Source: Sphagnum magellanicum (Eukaryota > Streptophyta > Sphagnopsida > Sphagnales > Sphagnaceae). Taken from it: a stretch of DNA of 64,000 nucleotides. Made by a program: the position numbers and the translations under genes. Location of the stretch: the NCBI GenBank assembly GCA_021904315.1, contig CM038919.1:9424001-9488000 (forward strand). Direction: 5' to 3'. This document shows positions 1 through 12,540 of the stretch, one piece after another (the first letter of the stretch is position 1; each line of letters starts with the position of its first letter). The notes below the pieces were generated by a model, which was not told the origin of the DNA, did not search any database, and worked only from the letters and a program-made list of their open reading frames with translations.

Positions 1-2112
1 AAATAATTTGTCATAACTTCACCATTCATAATAATTCTTATAAAAGGAAAATAGTGTGGATTCAAAATGTATTTGGTCAAAGATTTAAAAAGGTGAACAT
101 AATTTTGTCCCTAGGAAAATTTATAAGGATTTGAAATTCATATGGGCCACATATTAAATCATAAGTACTAATATATTCAAAATATTGGGTGTTGAAGATC
201 TTTTAGCAAGACCTACATGCACAAATATCTTCAAAATTGCTTTAACAAAAGTCCTATAAGTTTAGAAGTTACATGACCTTATTGACATAGAAGACAAGGG
301 GTTAAAATGTATAGTAATGAGGTAATAATGCATGCAATGATGCATTCAAATAGTCCTAAAAAATATTAACATACTTACACGACAATTTGGGATTGGTTGT
401 TCACTATTTATTTCATTGGTTAATCATTATAATTTTTTAAAGTTGTGTTTAAAAACATTGATTACAATCCTTAAAACATATTTTTGAATATCTAATACTC
501 ATTAGATACATCTTAAATTGGTCAAAATGCTACAAGGATATATTATAAGTATTACATATAAATAAATCACATATTTGTAACATTAACTTAATTTACCATT
601 TAAAACCATGTAAATAAAACATTGATTAAATTTTGTGGATGTGCACAATAGTATTTTGGATTACTCTAAAGATCAAAATGGTAAACAATATACATAAAAT
701 AAGCGCATGCTTATGTTGGCAATACAATATGGATAAGGACTAATCCATGGTTAAAGAAGCTATTTATGGTGACAATGAATTGCATTAAAAATTTGGTGCT
801 ACTTCCCAAGTTAGAAAGGCTCACCAAAAAAAATGTTGTTCATCTCCAAAAAGAATTATATTTTGCATCACAAAAGGAAAATATTCTCAAATCACATTTC
901 ATGAAATCTTACATTTTCTTTCTTTGTCATTTTTTTTTGGGTATAATGGGTGCATAAGAACTTTGCAAGGGATGGTAATGAAGAAAATAGAAAATGTTGA
1001 ATATATTTTGGAGAGGCTAACAAGATTTCAAAAATTATTATTTTTGTACTTTCTTGAAAGGTGACATCATTAATCTGTCACAAATGGATATTACATATTA
1101 ATAATATTTACACAAGGAAGAAGCAAAATCTAATGGGAACACTTTGGTGTAAAAAATTGTAATATAAAACTTAAAAGTTAAAAAGAGTTTGTGACAAAGG
1201 CATATAAGTGATCCAACCCAAGAACCATTGCTAAGATTGCTCAAAGCCCATGTTGTCACATCACAAAGTTATTTATATTATATTATTGAGGACAAAGACA
1301 ATTAATAAATTGTAACACATTCAGATACAATATTTTAGCTTGTTAAAGCATGTGGGTAAGCTAATAAAAAACTAAATAATACACTACCTAGTTAATCCTT
1401 ATGTTGTACTTTGACAATTAGACACTTGTAGTGGGTAGCAAGAAAAGAAACTTTACATCAACAAGAATCTTATTGTTTTTATGATTCTTAAGACAATATT
1501 AAATAGAATGAATTGCAATACTATAAAAATTATTTTGAAATTTAAGAGAAACAAGAGGAACACCTATTATGATCACATGAAGGAATGCCAACTTTAGTCT
1601 CAATTTGACATTAAGACATAGTTCAATTCGATAGAACCTTTTTATGACTAATTAGAATTGATTCAAAAAGACTTAAAGCAACTTGTTGTGTTAGGAGACT
1701 TGAACTTCTTACCATTCCATTCCATTAAAGTAGTACATATTCTACCACAATTGCACGAGTCAATTCCACCAATTGTGATTTACAAGCAAACTCAAAAAAA
1801 TACATAAAAATAAAAGAACACATTTCATTTCACAAAAACATTAAACATACATCTAGTTTACAAGGTCACAATCCTATTCTTAACTACTCCCCCTTCATGC
1901 CTCTAATTCTCTTATTGAAAATCCTTTCAACAAATTCACATAGCTCACACAATTTTCCTATGTATCAAAATATTCCCCCTTGTACACATCCTGAAAGACT
2001 CCTTCCATATCACCTAGATCCCTAAGTGTATGGTAGCTTTCCCCTTTTTACAAAATTGATGGTCCACATGCATTTTAATATTAAAAATCCTTTCCTAACT
2101 ACTTTACCTCTA
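1..2112. other. AT-rich DNA without a recognisable gene
   Basis: Reading frames are short, AT-rich and without recognisable domains on either strand. CpG is very rare, while TpG and CpA are common, as in old methylated repeat DNA. I see no clean terminal repeats here. Confidence 0.6.
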
Positions 2113-2670
2113 TCTTATATATTAAAGCTACAGTGTCTGTCTGTTTGTCTGTCCCGGCAGTGCCTGGAAAATTATTCCAGTCACTGCCCATTCCTTGTCG
2201 TGTGCTTTGTAGAAGGGGGGGGGCGGGCGGGTAAGTTGAGGAACTTCTTGATTTGGGAATTTCGATCTGTGTGACAGTTATTACCCAACTGATAGTTTCG
2301 AGGACTTGAACCGAGGTGGCCAGAATCCTCGATAAAGGACCTGAATCGAGATTCTCAGTACCCAGTCCAAACCTCGAGACGGACCTGAAACGAGGTTCCC
2401 AGAAAGAAAACCCGTCGTTGAGGACCTGAAACGAGGTCCTCAGAGAGAAAACCCGTTGTTAGGGTCCTGAAATGAGGATGCACTCTTTTACTCACCAACA
2501 CTGAATTTGTTTTTTTAAAAAAAATTAATTTTAAAAATTAAATATTTCAGACCCTAAGAGCCGCCTGCTTCCTGTTCTTTGAAAAAACAGGCCAGGGCAG
2601 CCGCTGCAGGGGGCCGAGCGAGGTGCCACGGGTGGCTGGAGTGGTGTAGCCACGGGTTGCCCTCATTCGT
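2113..2670 (+). mobile_element. Helitron-like GC-rich remnant
   Basis: A GC-rich island with a sharp left edge in AT-rich DNA. It opens A|TCTTATATATTAAAG, similar in style to plant Helitron 5' ends (TC terminus after a host A), followed by a TCTG/TTTGTCTG tract. Inside are a G9-C-G3-C-G3 run (2215-2231), about four diverged copies of a 40-bp unit containing GGACCTGAAACGAGG (about 2295-2480), and a short hairpin GCCACGGGTGGC (2625-2636). A CTRR 3' terminus was not found, so the right edge is approximate. No coding capacity is visible. It could instead be another non-autonomous element or a diverged low-copy insert. Confidence 0.35.
2420..2441. repeat. Perfect 8-bp-stem hairpin in the 40-bp repeat
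   Basis: GAGGACCT (2420-2427), a 6-base loop and AGGTCCTC (2434-2441) form a perfect hairpin. Diverged versions occur at about 2300, 2335 and 2385, so the hairpin is part of the tandem unit. Confidence 0.75.
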
Positions 2671-5600
2671 GAACACAAAGACACAACAATGTTTTCAATT
2701 TTCAAACTTGCCTACTAGATAGATAAATCTTGTTATAACTACAATTGGGGCTATATGTTGCTTTGCACTAGTAATGACAATTTATTATGTACATGATTAA
2801 CTCCATACTTTGATGTTTACATGTGTCAAGGCTTTCATTAAGGGAACTAATCCTTCATCAATTATGACATTGGGACACCAACAAATTGCAACAAAGAACT
2901 TTGATTCATATTCTTTAAAGCATTTTTTTCCATCCTCCATGCCATTTCTTGTTCATGAACTAATATGTGTATCTTATTTTTCACCTTCTTCAATTTCTCA
3001 TCTTCCTTTTCTTTTTCAACTTCAAATTGTTTCACATGATCAACAATCTATATTTCAAGGTGTGAAGTATGTACAAATCTACATGTATTCCAGTTTTCCA
3101 AGACTTCCATCTAGCCTTCTCTTGTTTTTGCTTTCCATTTGCCTTTTGGAGTTTACTACTATAAGCTTTTGAATTGGGCTAATTATGAAGTTCAATTCCA
3201 TATGAAGATGATATAAAAGCTCCCACAAGAAAAAACATGAAACATTTTTTGAATGCCCCATTTCACTATCATCCAACTAAGATTAAGACTCTTAACAATT
3301 CTTTCTCTTGAACATTAGATTCCATATTCAATCACAATGTTTTCTAATATTTTGTAATACCTATTGGTGGTTTAATGATATATATGCACAAAAACATACA
3401 TACATATTGTGATGACCATAAAATATATGTACAAAGTTGAAGCCCTTTTGGTATTTCTTTTTATTAAAATAGATTACAAAGGCTTGGGACACATCATATT
3501 ATTTGTACATTTAAAATATATGTCAACTTCAACTGAAATTTATTCATGTTGCAAAAGTTGGAGTAACTTTTGGAAGATAGGGAAGGTGCTATTGCAGTCA
3601 ATTTTTTGAAAATGTTTTGTTATGCATGTATGGCCAAATATGAATGGATCGTGTTGCAAAAAATACATTTGCTAATTTGAATGGTGCGTAATCATATAAT
3701 GGCAATTTCACATCCATTAAAGGTAATGGGACACCAACAATGAACCATGTAATCAATGGAGGACTTGTTACAAGTTTAATCCTTTGCCAAGCTACTTAAA
3801 TTATGATAACTTGTAAAGTGAAATTGATAACCCATTCATCTTACCTTTATTTGAGAACAATTAAATCCATTAAGCCTCAATTTTAATCTCAAAAGCAAGG
3901 ACTATAATTCAATTACAATAACAAAATGATGAAATATTTATTGTTCTTTGACAACAAAATGTAATGGTACTAACACATGGATCTGACATGCTTTCAAAAA
4001 ATTATAATGAAGATAACGATAATGAATATTCTAGAAAATACTTGTCTTTATTAAAAAAATCGATTACAATAGACAATGTAATAAGATTAACACAAACCAT
4101 TGATTTGGTTGGTAATGTAAAATGCTTAGGAATTGGTCTTCAAAGCAAAAGAGTAAATCACCATGTCCATAAACAAACTTATAAATTTCTACAAGGAAAA
4201 CTTACAAAAGGTTTGCATTCATAAATCTTAAATTTAAATCTTTGAAACATTGGATGTATCTTATAGATTGAAACAAAAGTGCAATCTTATAGATTTTAGT
4301 AGAGGTGCATTGGTAAAATTTTCAAAATAGTTTTAACACATTAAATGCCCCACATACATTCATCAAACACCAACCAATTATAAATGTGATAATGCATGAA
4401 AATATCAAAGATAATTGATTTTTATAGTTTCCAAACATAGTTATTAAAGTTGTACTTTCTAAACACAATGGCAAACTTTCCAAAATAGTAACAAATTTGA
4501 AATAGAATGGCATAATGTCATAATAATGTTAGCCTTGTGATATATTATGGGTAAAACTTGCATGTGGTTGATCATTTATATAACCTTCATTGAAAATTTG
4601 ACTACAATAAGTTTATAGTAACTATATATTTATCATGTTGGAATCACAAATGAATAAGCCATTTTGGGAAATTCTAAGAAGAAAAATTCAAATTTGATTG
4701 GGAAAAATACAAAAGCCTGAAGGTTAGGAATAATCTAGTTTTCAAGCACATAGGAGGTTCATGTTGTTGCCTAATGAACTTTGATTTAACAATATAATGC
4801 AATTAGATTTGTTAATTGAAACAACCTTTGATTTTATTCTTAAGGGGACGCTTTGAACTAATTTCAAGTTTTAACACTATTTTGATAACATATATTGGGC
4901 AATTCATAATGCAATATCTATAAGAAGTCTTCAACTTTGTGAAAATCAAAGATGTTATATTTCAAAGTATCAACTTAAACATTATGTGAGCACAACTATC
5001 CATCTTCTCCAACTTTGTTTAGGCTACCTACACATTGACAAATTGGGGGACTTGATAATTTGTGTGAAAGATTGATTACCTAAGGGTAACATCAATGCAA
5101 TAATAATGCAATGTCTAATTATGTAGAAGATGTAGGTAATATTAGGTTTCAAAGAACTTTTCATAAAACTTCCCACAATATATGATGTGACAAACTTTAC
5201 AATCACCTCAAATAAAACAAAGTGGATGGTTCTATCAAGCTAAATTACATAAAACTTTGGGTTAGAAAGTGAAGGATGAATTCATTGATACATACACTAA
5301 ACCTAGGTATAGACTTATCTAAAAAAATGAACCATTTCTTGAGCAATATGGTTCTTGAGCAATGGCCATAAATTATTGGGTTTTTCACTCAAACCCACTA
5401 TGCACCACGATCAAATAATTGTTTAGATTGGGGATTAATCATACAATCAAAATTGAAACCAAGACTATTATTCCACACATTAGTTTCACCAATTGAAACA
5501 CATAATTGTGAAGTGCCATTTGTGATTTAGAAAAGGATAGATGCAACTCCAAATGTAATTGTCATTGAATTTATGACAACCCAAGTAAGTGCATGTAAGG

Positions 5601-6200
5601 CCTCACATACATTTTACAATCAGCCTACTACCTATTGTATACACATCTAAACACATTTGAATGTAAACCTTGGAATATTAGGACATAAGTCTTTTCTATG
5701 TTAGGATTTTTTTTTCATTTTGTGTTCAAATATCAAATCATATTATCCTAAGGGCTTAGAAAAGATTAGTACTACCAACACAACACAACAAATGTGGTCA
5801 AATGCTTCTTTTGTTTTGGGTGAGCCAATGATGGGGTTTCAAAGGATTCGAACAAGCATTATTGTTTTTTTTGCATATTTGGCACTTTTAGGGTACCTAA
5901 CAAACTTGGAACCCAAGCCTCCCTGTTTCATATACTTTCACATACTCATTACCTACCTATTGAGTACTTGATGGGTGCGTATCACCTTTTGCAGGTACTC
6001 ATCTCAAGGTTGAGGAAAACCTTACTAAAACACTTTCCTTAGTGGTGAGCATTAGTTGAAAAAAGTTGGAACTTTGTAACTATAGTTGAAAAATCCACAA
6101 TCTATTGAAACCTATAGTAGCCATGTACCTTCTCACACCGCATGTTTACCTTGAAGCATGATAGGTAAAGAACAAAAAACTAGTAGTGGGAATTTGAAGC
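2671..6200. other. AT-rich decayed DNA
   Basis: No gene recognised. The longest open stretch (about 2810-3172, 120 codons) is rich in Phe, Ser and Leu from AT-rich sequence and has no recognisable domain. The rest is short AT-rich frames and CpG-poor text typical of old repeats. Confidence 0.55.
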
Positions 6201-6957
6201 TTGGGTATCTCCCTGATGATGAGTGCAAAGACATGATGCAAATACACAACAGAACAACAGGAACAGATTGCTTGTAGGACAAGTATAACCTAACCAGATC
6301 AGATTGTACTGGTTACGGGATGGGATGTCATCCCCAAGTAAGTGATACAGTACCTATCATTGGGTGCCTGCCACCCATGATCTTTTCAAGCATTTACTTG
6401 TAAGAAGTGAAAAGGCATCAATGTTGAATCCTCATCCCAGGTTTGTAAGTCTCCACTTGATGAAAATCACCACCTAAAGATGTGGAGCCTGATCTCCAGT
6501 GCTTCATCGAGCCTGAGAAATTGATTTGGTTTGAAGGATAGATAGATACTGTGGAACCCATTTCCAGAGAACTTTTTTCCATAGGCCTTGACAGACTTCA
6601 TGTCCAATCTCTGCAATGGCTATTGATGATGTAGCCCAGACAACTTTTCTATGGGGAGAAAGACCAATTTTTCGTTGAACACTTTGGCAGACACAAAAGC
6701 AAATGGGAGCTCCAGAAATAGGTCTGCTTCTCAAAATGTTAAAAGTTCTCTCACAAGTTTGTTGACAAGACAGTCCAAGATCCTGTGTCTAATTAATTAC
6801 TGTGGAACTGGATAACCACCAGCAGTTCAACTTCATGGCATGATAACTCTCTCCCACCCCTCCCCCATTGCATTCTTTACAACTTTACATGCTCTACCAA
6901 AATCAAATTCTTACATGAATGTATACAGTGCTGCAGAATGCTATTACTCAGCAGACC
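6200..6957 (-). other. 3' flank / probable 3' UTR of the Agenet-ENT gene
   Basis: Less AT-rich than the DNA to its left and continuous with the gene. A 76-codon minus-strand frame (6504-6734) has no recognisable domain. It is most likely untranslated, although a further 3' exon cannot be excluded because AAGCAG|GTTATG near the end of the ENT domain could act as a splice donor. Confidence 0.4.
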
Positions 6958-8706
6958 TCATGGATCCCCAATTTGATCCATAACCTGCTTCAGGAGCTCA
7001 TCAGAATCACACTGGCCAATGTTGAGCATCTTGCGAAGATCAGTGAGGAGGAAATGCTGTGCAAAGGTGAGGGTATTACTCTGTGCATGAAATGCAGCTA
7101 GCACTCCTTGATAGGCTTTCCGCTCCAACTGGCGAAGCTTCCAAGTACATGGAGCCTTGACTTCTGGTGTCGATGGTGAGGGAACAGGAAAGCTTAGATC
7201 GGTGGTGCTTGCCATGCCAACATGGTGATTTGATGCACTGTGAGGTGTACTGTTGACAGGAGATGGCCAGCAAGGTTCTTGTGGTAAATGCTTAACACTC
7301 ACAGGAGACGGCTGCTGGAACGGCTCCACCATCAGTTTCCTCACATACAGGCGCTTTATCTTTGTGGTTGGCACAGACTTTCTGCTGTGGCAAGCTTGAG
7401 ATTCTCTTGCTGGAGTCCTCTCCACTACTTGATGTTCCTTTTTGCATCTCTTGATACCCCAAAAGTTCTCTGTCTTGAGAGACTTACATGACAATGAAGA
7501 ACTCCCCTGTGTCCCATTGGATGGTGTGTTGCATTCAGGCATCACCTCTTCCACAGTTTGTAATGCATTTTCCACATCACCCTGTTACCCAAAGACCATG
7601 TCCATGTTCGTTCAGCAATTGGGTAAAGTGCTCTATAACATGACCAAATTACATGAGGACATTGCAATTGTCTACGATCAAAAACCCAACTAACAGAATC
7701 AGCCAATCTAGACTCTGAAGAAAATACTCCTGATGTAACTCATTGGGTCTCTGTGAGTTAGACAAACAGTTTTGTTGGTGTCTCCATGGCAATCTTGGTC
7801 GATTGGCCAACAAAAGGGTTCCTGAAGATAATACTCGTGATGTAATTCATTGGGTCTCTGTGAGTAAGACTGATGGTGTTGTTGGTTCATGGCAATCTTG
7901 GTTCAATAACTGACAAAAGGGTTCCAACACTAGCTTCCATTCTTGTTACTGCAATGAGGAATCTTTCAAGCCCTAGGAGAACACAATCCACATGATATGC
8001 AGAGCAGATGGGAACATGGCAGGACTCAGGAGGTGGTTTAAATGCAATAACATCACAACCCCAGGAGGAGAACCCACATGAGAGATGCTGTGGTCTCTTT
8101 TCAGTCTCAATGGATCTCAAAGGTTTCATCCACAAAACAGAAGGGCTGCATCAGGGAACTCTGAGGAGAACCCAAATTTAGTATCAAGCAATGCACAGAC
8201 TGTGAGTTCCACAACAAGAGCTTAGATGATAGAGAGGAAGCATTTACCGTGAAAGGGGTATGGATTTGCCAAACAAAGACTCGCTGATCTGCAGTTTGCA
8301 CCCAATCTTGGCGGGTGCGGATCTTGGAGGCATCAATCTCCAGTTCCTCCATACTCTCCCGGAAGTAAACCACATACTTGTTGTCGGAAGCAAGGTAGTT
8401 TTGGATGATCCCACCCCACCAGCAATGGGAATGATAGACTTCCACTGCATCTTTGTTCAACCAACTTGTCACATTCAAGCTTGGCGGAACCGGTCGCAGC
8501 TGCGAAGTCTTCACCGTCTCCTGCAGAGGCTTGGATTCGTCGTTCTCGTCAACAAACTCATCGTACTGCACTTTGCACTCCGCCCCTCCTTTGAATGCTT
8601 TCAGAATTCGAGCCCCGAACCAGGATCCTAAAAATCCCTCCTCCACTCCTTTCACCTCCACTCTCATTCCCTCCCTCGCCCACATGACTGCTGACAAGCT
8701 TCTCAT
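6958..8706 (-). CDS. Agenet (plant Tudor-like) / ENT domain protein, two exons
   Basis: Exon 1 is 8706-8248 and exon 2 is 7581-6958, giving about 360 residues; donor (G|GTAAAT) and acceptor (GGTAACAG) are both phase 0. Two Agenet/Tudor-like modules lie in exon 1: about residues 14-76 (GMRVEV...SWFGARILKAF) and 84-148 (AVEVYHSHCWWGGII...VVYFRESMEELEI). Exon 2 has a Ser/Pro-rich linker with a basic KIKRLYVRK patch and ends in an ENT domain (about 300-358: LERKAYQGVLAAFHAQSNTL...LTDLRKMLNI). Agenet and ENT domains occur together in plant chromatin- or RNA-associated Tudor-like proteins, with ENT also in EMSY; a nuclear role in reading modified histones or in RNA binding is inferred. Start choice: ATGs at residues 1, 8 and 14 are all in frame and precede the first Agenet; the most upstream is used. 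The protein ends right after the ENT helix, which is short but normal for this layout. Confidence 0.82.
7715..7922. repeat. Tandem duplication (about 107 bp x2) inside the intron
   Basis: Two adjacent copies, 7715-7821 and 7822-about 7922, share CTGAAGA.AATACTC.TGATG, CATTGGGTCTCTGTGAGT, GGCAATCTTGGT and ACAAAAGGGTTC. They lie in the single intron (8247-7582) of the Agenet-ENT gene and do not disturb coding. Confidence 0.85.
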
Positions 8707-8960
8707 TCTTCCTTCCTTCCTGCTTGCTTGCTCCCTTCCTCTTTTTCCCGAGAAGGATACGACCCCGGACTGGCCAATTCTCCTCAGTTTCGTAGCTTCT
8801 TGGCAAAGTTTCTGGGCAGACTTTCTTTACCCTAAGCTGAGCTCTCTCTCATGCCCACACTACTATCGTCTCTGTCTCTCTCTGTCTCTCTCTGTCTCTC
8901 TCTGTCTGTGCTTTCTAGAGCTTCCGACTTATCGATAACCCACTTCCAATTCCCTCAAAT
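8707..8960 (-). promoter_or_regulatory. Probable 5' UTR/promoter-proximal region with GA microsatellite
   Basis: Directly upstream of the Agenet-ENT start on the minus strand. It is purine-rich on that strand, including a GAGAGACAGAGA-type tract (8869-8910). GA-rich leaders are common in plant genes. No TATA box was assigned with confidence. Confidence 0.4.
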
Positions 8961-9682
8961 CCTTCCTCTTCCATGGCATGTCAATGTCGGCATTCTGCAA
9001 AGATGATCCCCAAGTTCATGGGAATCTTGCTAGATGAAGTCACACACTACAAAGCTATCAAATCTTCTATTCCCATGCCACAGGATTGCGAGCGAGACTA
9101 CCTTCCTGTGAGCTCCAACAGCACCTTCAAAGGCTCAAAACAGAAAACCAGTAAATGGCAACCCAAAAAACACACAGGCACAGAGGATTCACTCTCCTCC
9201 CCTTCCTTCCACCACCCTCCCACTACTCCTGAAAACCATGACCATAACCTCCAATTCATAGAATACCAATTCCTCGACTTGCTCACTCTCGAGTACACAG
9301 AAGAACCATCATCATCTTCATCACAGAACCATCATCTTCATCATCACAGAACCATCATCGTCTTCATCACTTCCTTGCTAACATACTCGGAAACACACAC
9401 AACATAATTTTTTGCATACAGATATAGCAGAAGAGACGACACAGATGCACACCCAAAAAGAAAAACACACCCCCACACACACACACACACACATACACAC
9501 ACAACGACAACAACAGCAGCAACGGAAACAAGTCCAACTTTCTTCTCACACCCACCAAAGAAAACTATCACAGAAGTTTGTAGAGAAAAAAAAACAAAAA
9601 CAGTAGCAGCAGAAATTCAGCAACAAGAAAAAACACCAGACTAACTTGATCTTACAACAACATCACATTGGAAGTAAGACAC

Positions 9683-9722
<40 letters not shown>

Positions 9723-10027
9723 CAAAAAAAAAAAACTAAAAAAACTGAGGAAACTGCGAAAACTGGGAAAACAACAAAACACAAAAACAGAATAAACAAA
9801 AGGGGGCGATTGATAAATATATTTTAATGCCATAAATTACGTCACGTTTGAGCATCTCTTTGGAAAAATCTCTTGGAACTGGATGGAGCCTGAAGAAGAG
9901 GAAAATGGATCTGTTTGGGATTGGTTTTTGGTATGGTTTTTTTTGGTTTTGTTTTTGGTGGGTTGGGAGGGTTGGGTGTTCCGTGATTCTTCTTCCATTG
10001 GTTGGATGGAGGAACATTGCAGGAGAC

Positions 10028-10065
<38 letters not shown>

Positions 10066-10217
10066 GCAAAATCTCAAACGTGCCTGCTCTGACACAACAC
10101 ATCTTCTTCCCTTTTTTTCCATTAACGTTTTGCACACAAAACGACGACGACGACGACGACGACAGGACGCGCACACACACACAGAAGGACTAGCTTGTTG
10201 TTCCAAGAACTTCATCC
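8961..10217. repeat. Microsatellite-rich upstream DNA
   Basis: A cluster of simple repeats: TCA/TCATCT tracts (about 9308-9365), (CA)n (about 9471-9501), (GA)n at 9687-9721 and 10032-10060, A-rich runs at 9725-9740, and (GAC)n at 10141-10163. No gene is supported. Frames on both strands are dominated by repeat-encoded Ser, His, Thr or Arg runs. Confidence 0.7.
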
Positions 10218-10880
10218 CTTGGATGAAAAAATTGACCATCCTTTCTTATGCCATCTCATTCATTACACGGATGTAAAAAAATTTGTCCTCTTCTTCTATT
10301 ATGTCCTCCCAATTGCATGGATGTAAAATTGACCATACTTTATTATTCCATCCCATTATTTGGATGTAAATTTTGTCCTCTTGTCCTCTTCTTTTCTTTT
10401 GCCCTCCAAATTGCATGGATGTAAACTTAACCATCCTTTAGTATGCCATCTCATTCATTACGTGGATGCAAATTTGTCCTCTTCTCTTATTTTGCCCTCT
10501 CCCAATTGCATGGATGTAAAATTGACCATCCTTCATTATGCCATCTCATTATATGGATGCAAATTTTTCCCTCTTCTCTCATTATGCCCTCCCAATTGCA
10601 TGGATGTAAAATTGACCATCTTTTATTGTGCCCTCCCAATTACATGGATGTAAAATTGTCCATCTTTTAGTGTGCCCTCGCAATTACATGGATGTAAAAT
10701 TGTCCATCTTTTAGTATGCCCTCCCAATTACATGGATGTAAAATTGACCATTCTTCATGCCATCCCATTACGTGGATGTAAAATTGACCATTTTTTTATG
10801 CCATCTCATTATGTGGATGTAGAATTGATTGTCTTCTAATGCACTCCCACTTACATGGATGTAAAATTGATCATCTTTTT
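10218..10880 (+). repeat. 44-bp minisatellite array (CATGGATGTAAAATTG unit), about 14-15 copies
   Basis: Units are about 44 bp, with core CATGGATGTAAAATTG followed by CCATC-TTTTA-TATGCCCTCCCAATTA. Copies around 10,590-10,740 are nearly identical. Copies in the left half alternate between two variants (one with GCAAATTTGTCCTCTTCT), suggesting a dimeric higher-order unit of about 90 bp. All units face the same way. Frames running through it are repeat-driven, not genes. Confidence 0.9.
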
Positions 10881-11898
10881 TATTACAAGAAAAACATTAT
10901 TGAAAACGAGGTAGGAAATGAAATGAAAGGAAAATAAAGAGCAAGCATAAATCAAGGACCTAAGTTCTAGGTCAAATTATAGTTAAAAGATTTTTTTGAT
11001 GACCAAGCCCAACTGCCCAAGGCTACCCAAATAACCAATAAGCTATTTCAATGACCAAATTTAGTCTGAAGTATTTGAGGGGATGAGGGGTGAAATTGAA
11101 AAAATAATAATAATTTTTTTTTTTCTCGAAATGCAAATTCCTTGGGAAAGAAGCAAGTGGTTAGTTGATGTTTTGAATGGGTTTTTTTTCCTTCAAATTA
11201 GGAAAAACGAAAACAAAAAAAGAATGAAAGAAAGAAAGGGTATTGTGTGGTGGATGAATGTTTGCATTACGAAGTCCAAAACTCTGTTAGACCTCCCTCC
11301 CACCATCTTTGGGCTTTGGGTTCTATTTGATATCTTGGGTGAACCCGCAACTACACTTGTACCATGGTTGAAACCCAAAGTTCTTTTGGGTTGCTTCCAA
11401 ACATTATGAACACTAGTGTAGTAAGTAGTCTCCATAGTTGGCCCCCAAATGTATAGACTTGTTACTCCACTAATAATTTCTCCTTTCCAACACCAGTTTT
11501 TGTAATTTAGTTAAAATTTTGATGAGGAAAAATTCACAAATCTCAATATAAAACTTTCAAAATTCCAATATCTCTTCATGGGTCTAAGCTTAGGTTCAAA
11601 AATTACAAACCATCTCCATAGATAGATCTTACTCATTGAGGAGGGAGGGCTTTCCAACAACAATATCAAAGAGCACACCCCCAATTTTCATCAAATTTTT
11701 AGACTTGATTTTATTGAATTTTCAATGAAAAAATTTATTCAATATACACAATAGGTAACTCAAGCAATCATAGGTCTAAAACATTTAGAAACCACTTAAT
11801 TGCCACCCCTAGTCATTGAGGGCTTTCCCAATGAGACAAACAAAGAAAACTGAATGAGGAGGGTCTCCCAGTCCAAATTTAACATTTCCTGGATTAAT
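10881..11898. other. Unannotated AT-rich stretch
   Basis: Two short overlapping frames (about 11,083-11,435) show no domains. Nothing else recognisable. Confidence 0.5.
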
Positions 11899-12078
11899 GT
11901 AGTTTTTTGACTGAGGTTTCTTCTAAAAGAGGCCTCAGTCAAAAGTGCTTTGGGGGGGGGGGGGGGGGGGGGTTCACCTGTCCTATTTGACTGGTATGTA
12001 GTTTTGACTGAGGTTTCTTCTAAACAGAGGCCTCAGTCAAAACTGCTTGGTGTGGGGTTCACCTGACCTATTTGACTG
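11899..12078. repeat. Tandem pair of hairpin-bearing units
   Basis: Two adjacent units (about 11,899-11,997 and 11,998-12,078) each carry an inverted repeat and then TTCACCTG.CCTATTTGACTG. In the second, GTTTTGACTGAGG (12,001-12,013) pairs perfectly with CCTCAGTCAAAAC (12,031-12,043); the first has the same stem in slightly shorter form. Confidence 0.85.
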
Positions 12079-12430
12079 CTGGGGTGAAATGACAACCATG
12101 TTGGGAAGTTACTTGGACAGAAAATGGTGGATGAGATTGATTGTTTTGTTCCTTGATCTCATCCCTTCGATTTTTATTATTTTTGTGAAGAATTTGCAGG
12201 GTCTTTCTCTCACTCTGGGGGAATGACCATTGGGAACACCCTGAACCAAAAAGGCTCTTGAGGGACCAGGTTGGATGAGGAGGACTTTCATCCATCACGG
12301 TTGAGATGTAACTTCAAACACCCAGTGGGTTTCCTCAAAGAACCAGTGGTCCAGGGTAGGTTCTATGATCGGTTCTTTGATTTTCTTGAGAACCGCCAGT
12401 CAGGGCTCCATATAACCCCCCCCCCCCCCC
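11952..12430. mobile_element. Possible small element with G-run / C-run ends
   Basis: A run of 21 G (11,952-11,972) followed by TTCACCTG lies 440 bp from a run of 15 C (12,416-12,430) preceded by CTCCATATAA. Read inward, both ends go from a G-run to GGTT and then to a nearby TGACTGG, so they could be terminal inverted repeats of a roughly 479-bp element. An internal CAAAGAACC / GGTTCTTTG pair lies near 12,338-12,380. No target duplication was identified, so this remains tentative. Confidence 0.3.
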
Positions 12431-12540
12431 ATTTTGAAAATTAGTGAAATTAGGGGTGCTTTAATTGTGAAGCATTGGAGGCAATTGGCTACCCACCAAG
12501 GAAGATTGCTTGTATCCCATTCACCTACAATATCAATCTC

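Noticed and set aside
2810-3172. A 120-codon plus-strand open frame
   Set aside because: Phe/Ser/Leu-rich product of AT-rich sequence with no domain, splice partner or similarity that I recognise.
7887-8135. An open frame inside the Agenet-ENT intron
   Set aside because: The phase-0 splice from 8248 to 7581 joins the two conserved parts cleanly, and the intron frame has no domain and spans a tandem duplication.
8973-9407. A 144-codon plus-strand open frame divergent from the Agenet-ENT gene
   Set aside because: No recognisable domain. The C-terminal third is repeat-encoded Ser/His/Thr, and the region is microsatellite-rich upstream DNA. A good ATG context alone is not enough.
10360-10670. 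Overlapping open frames through the 44-bp array
   Set aside because: The products are simple repeats of the minisatellite unit.
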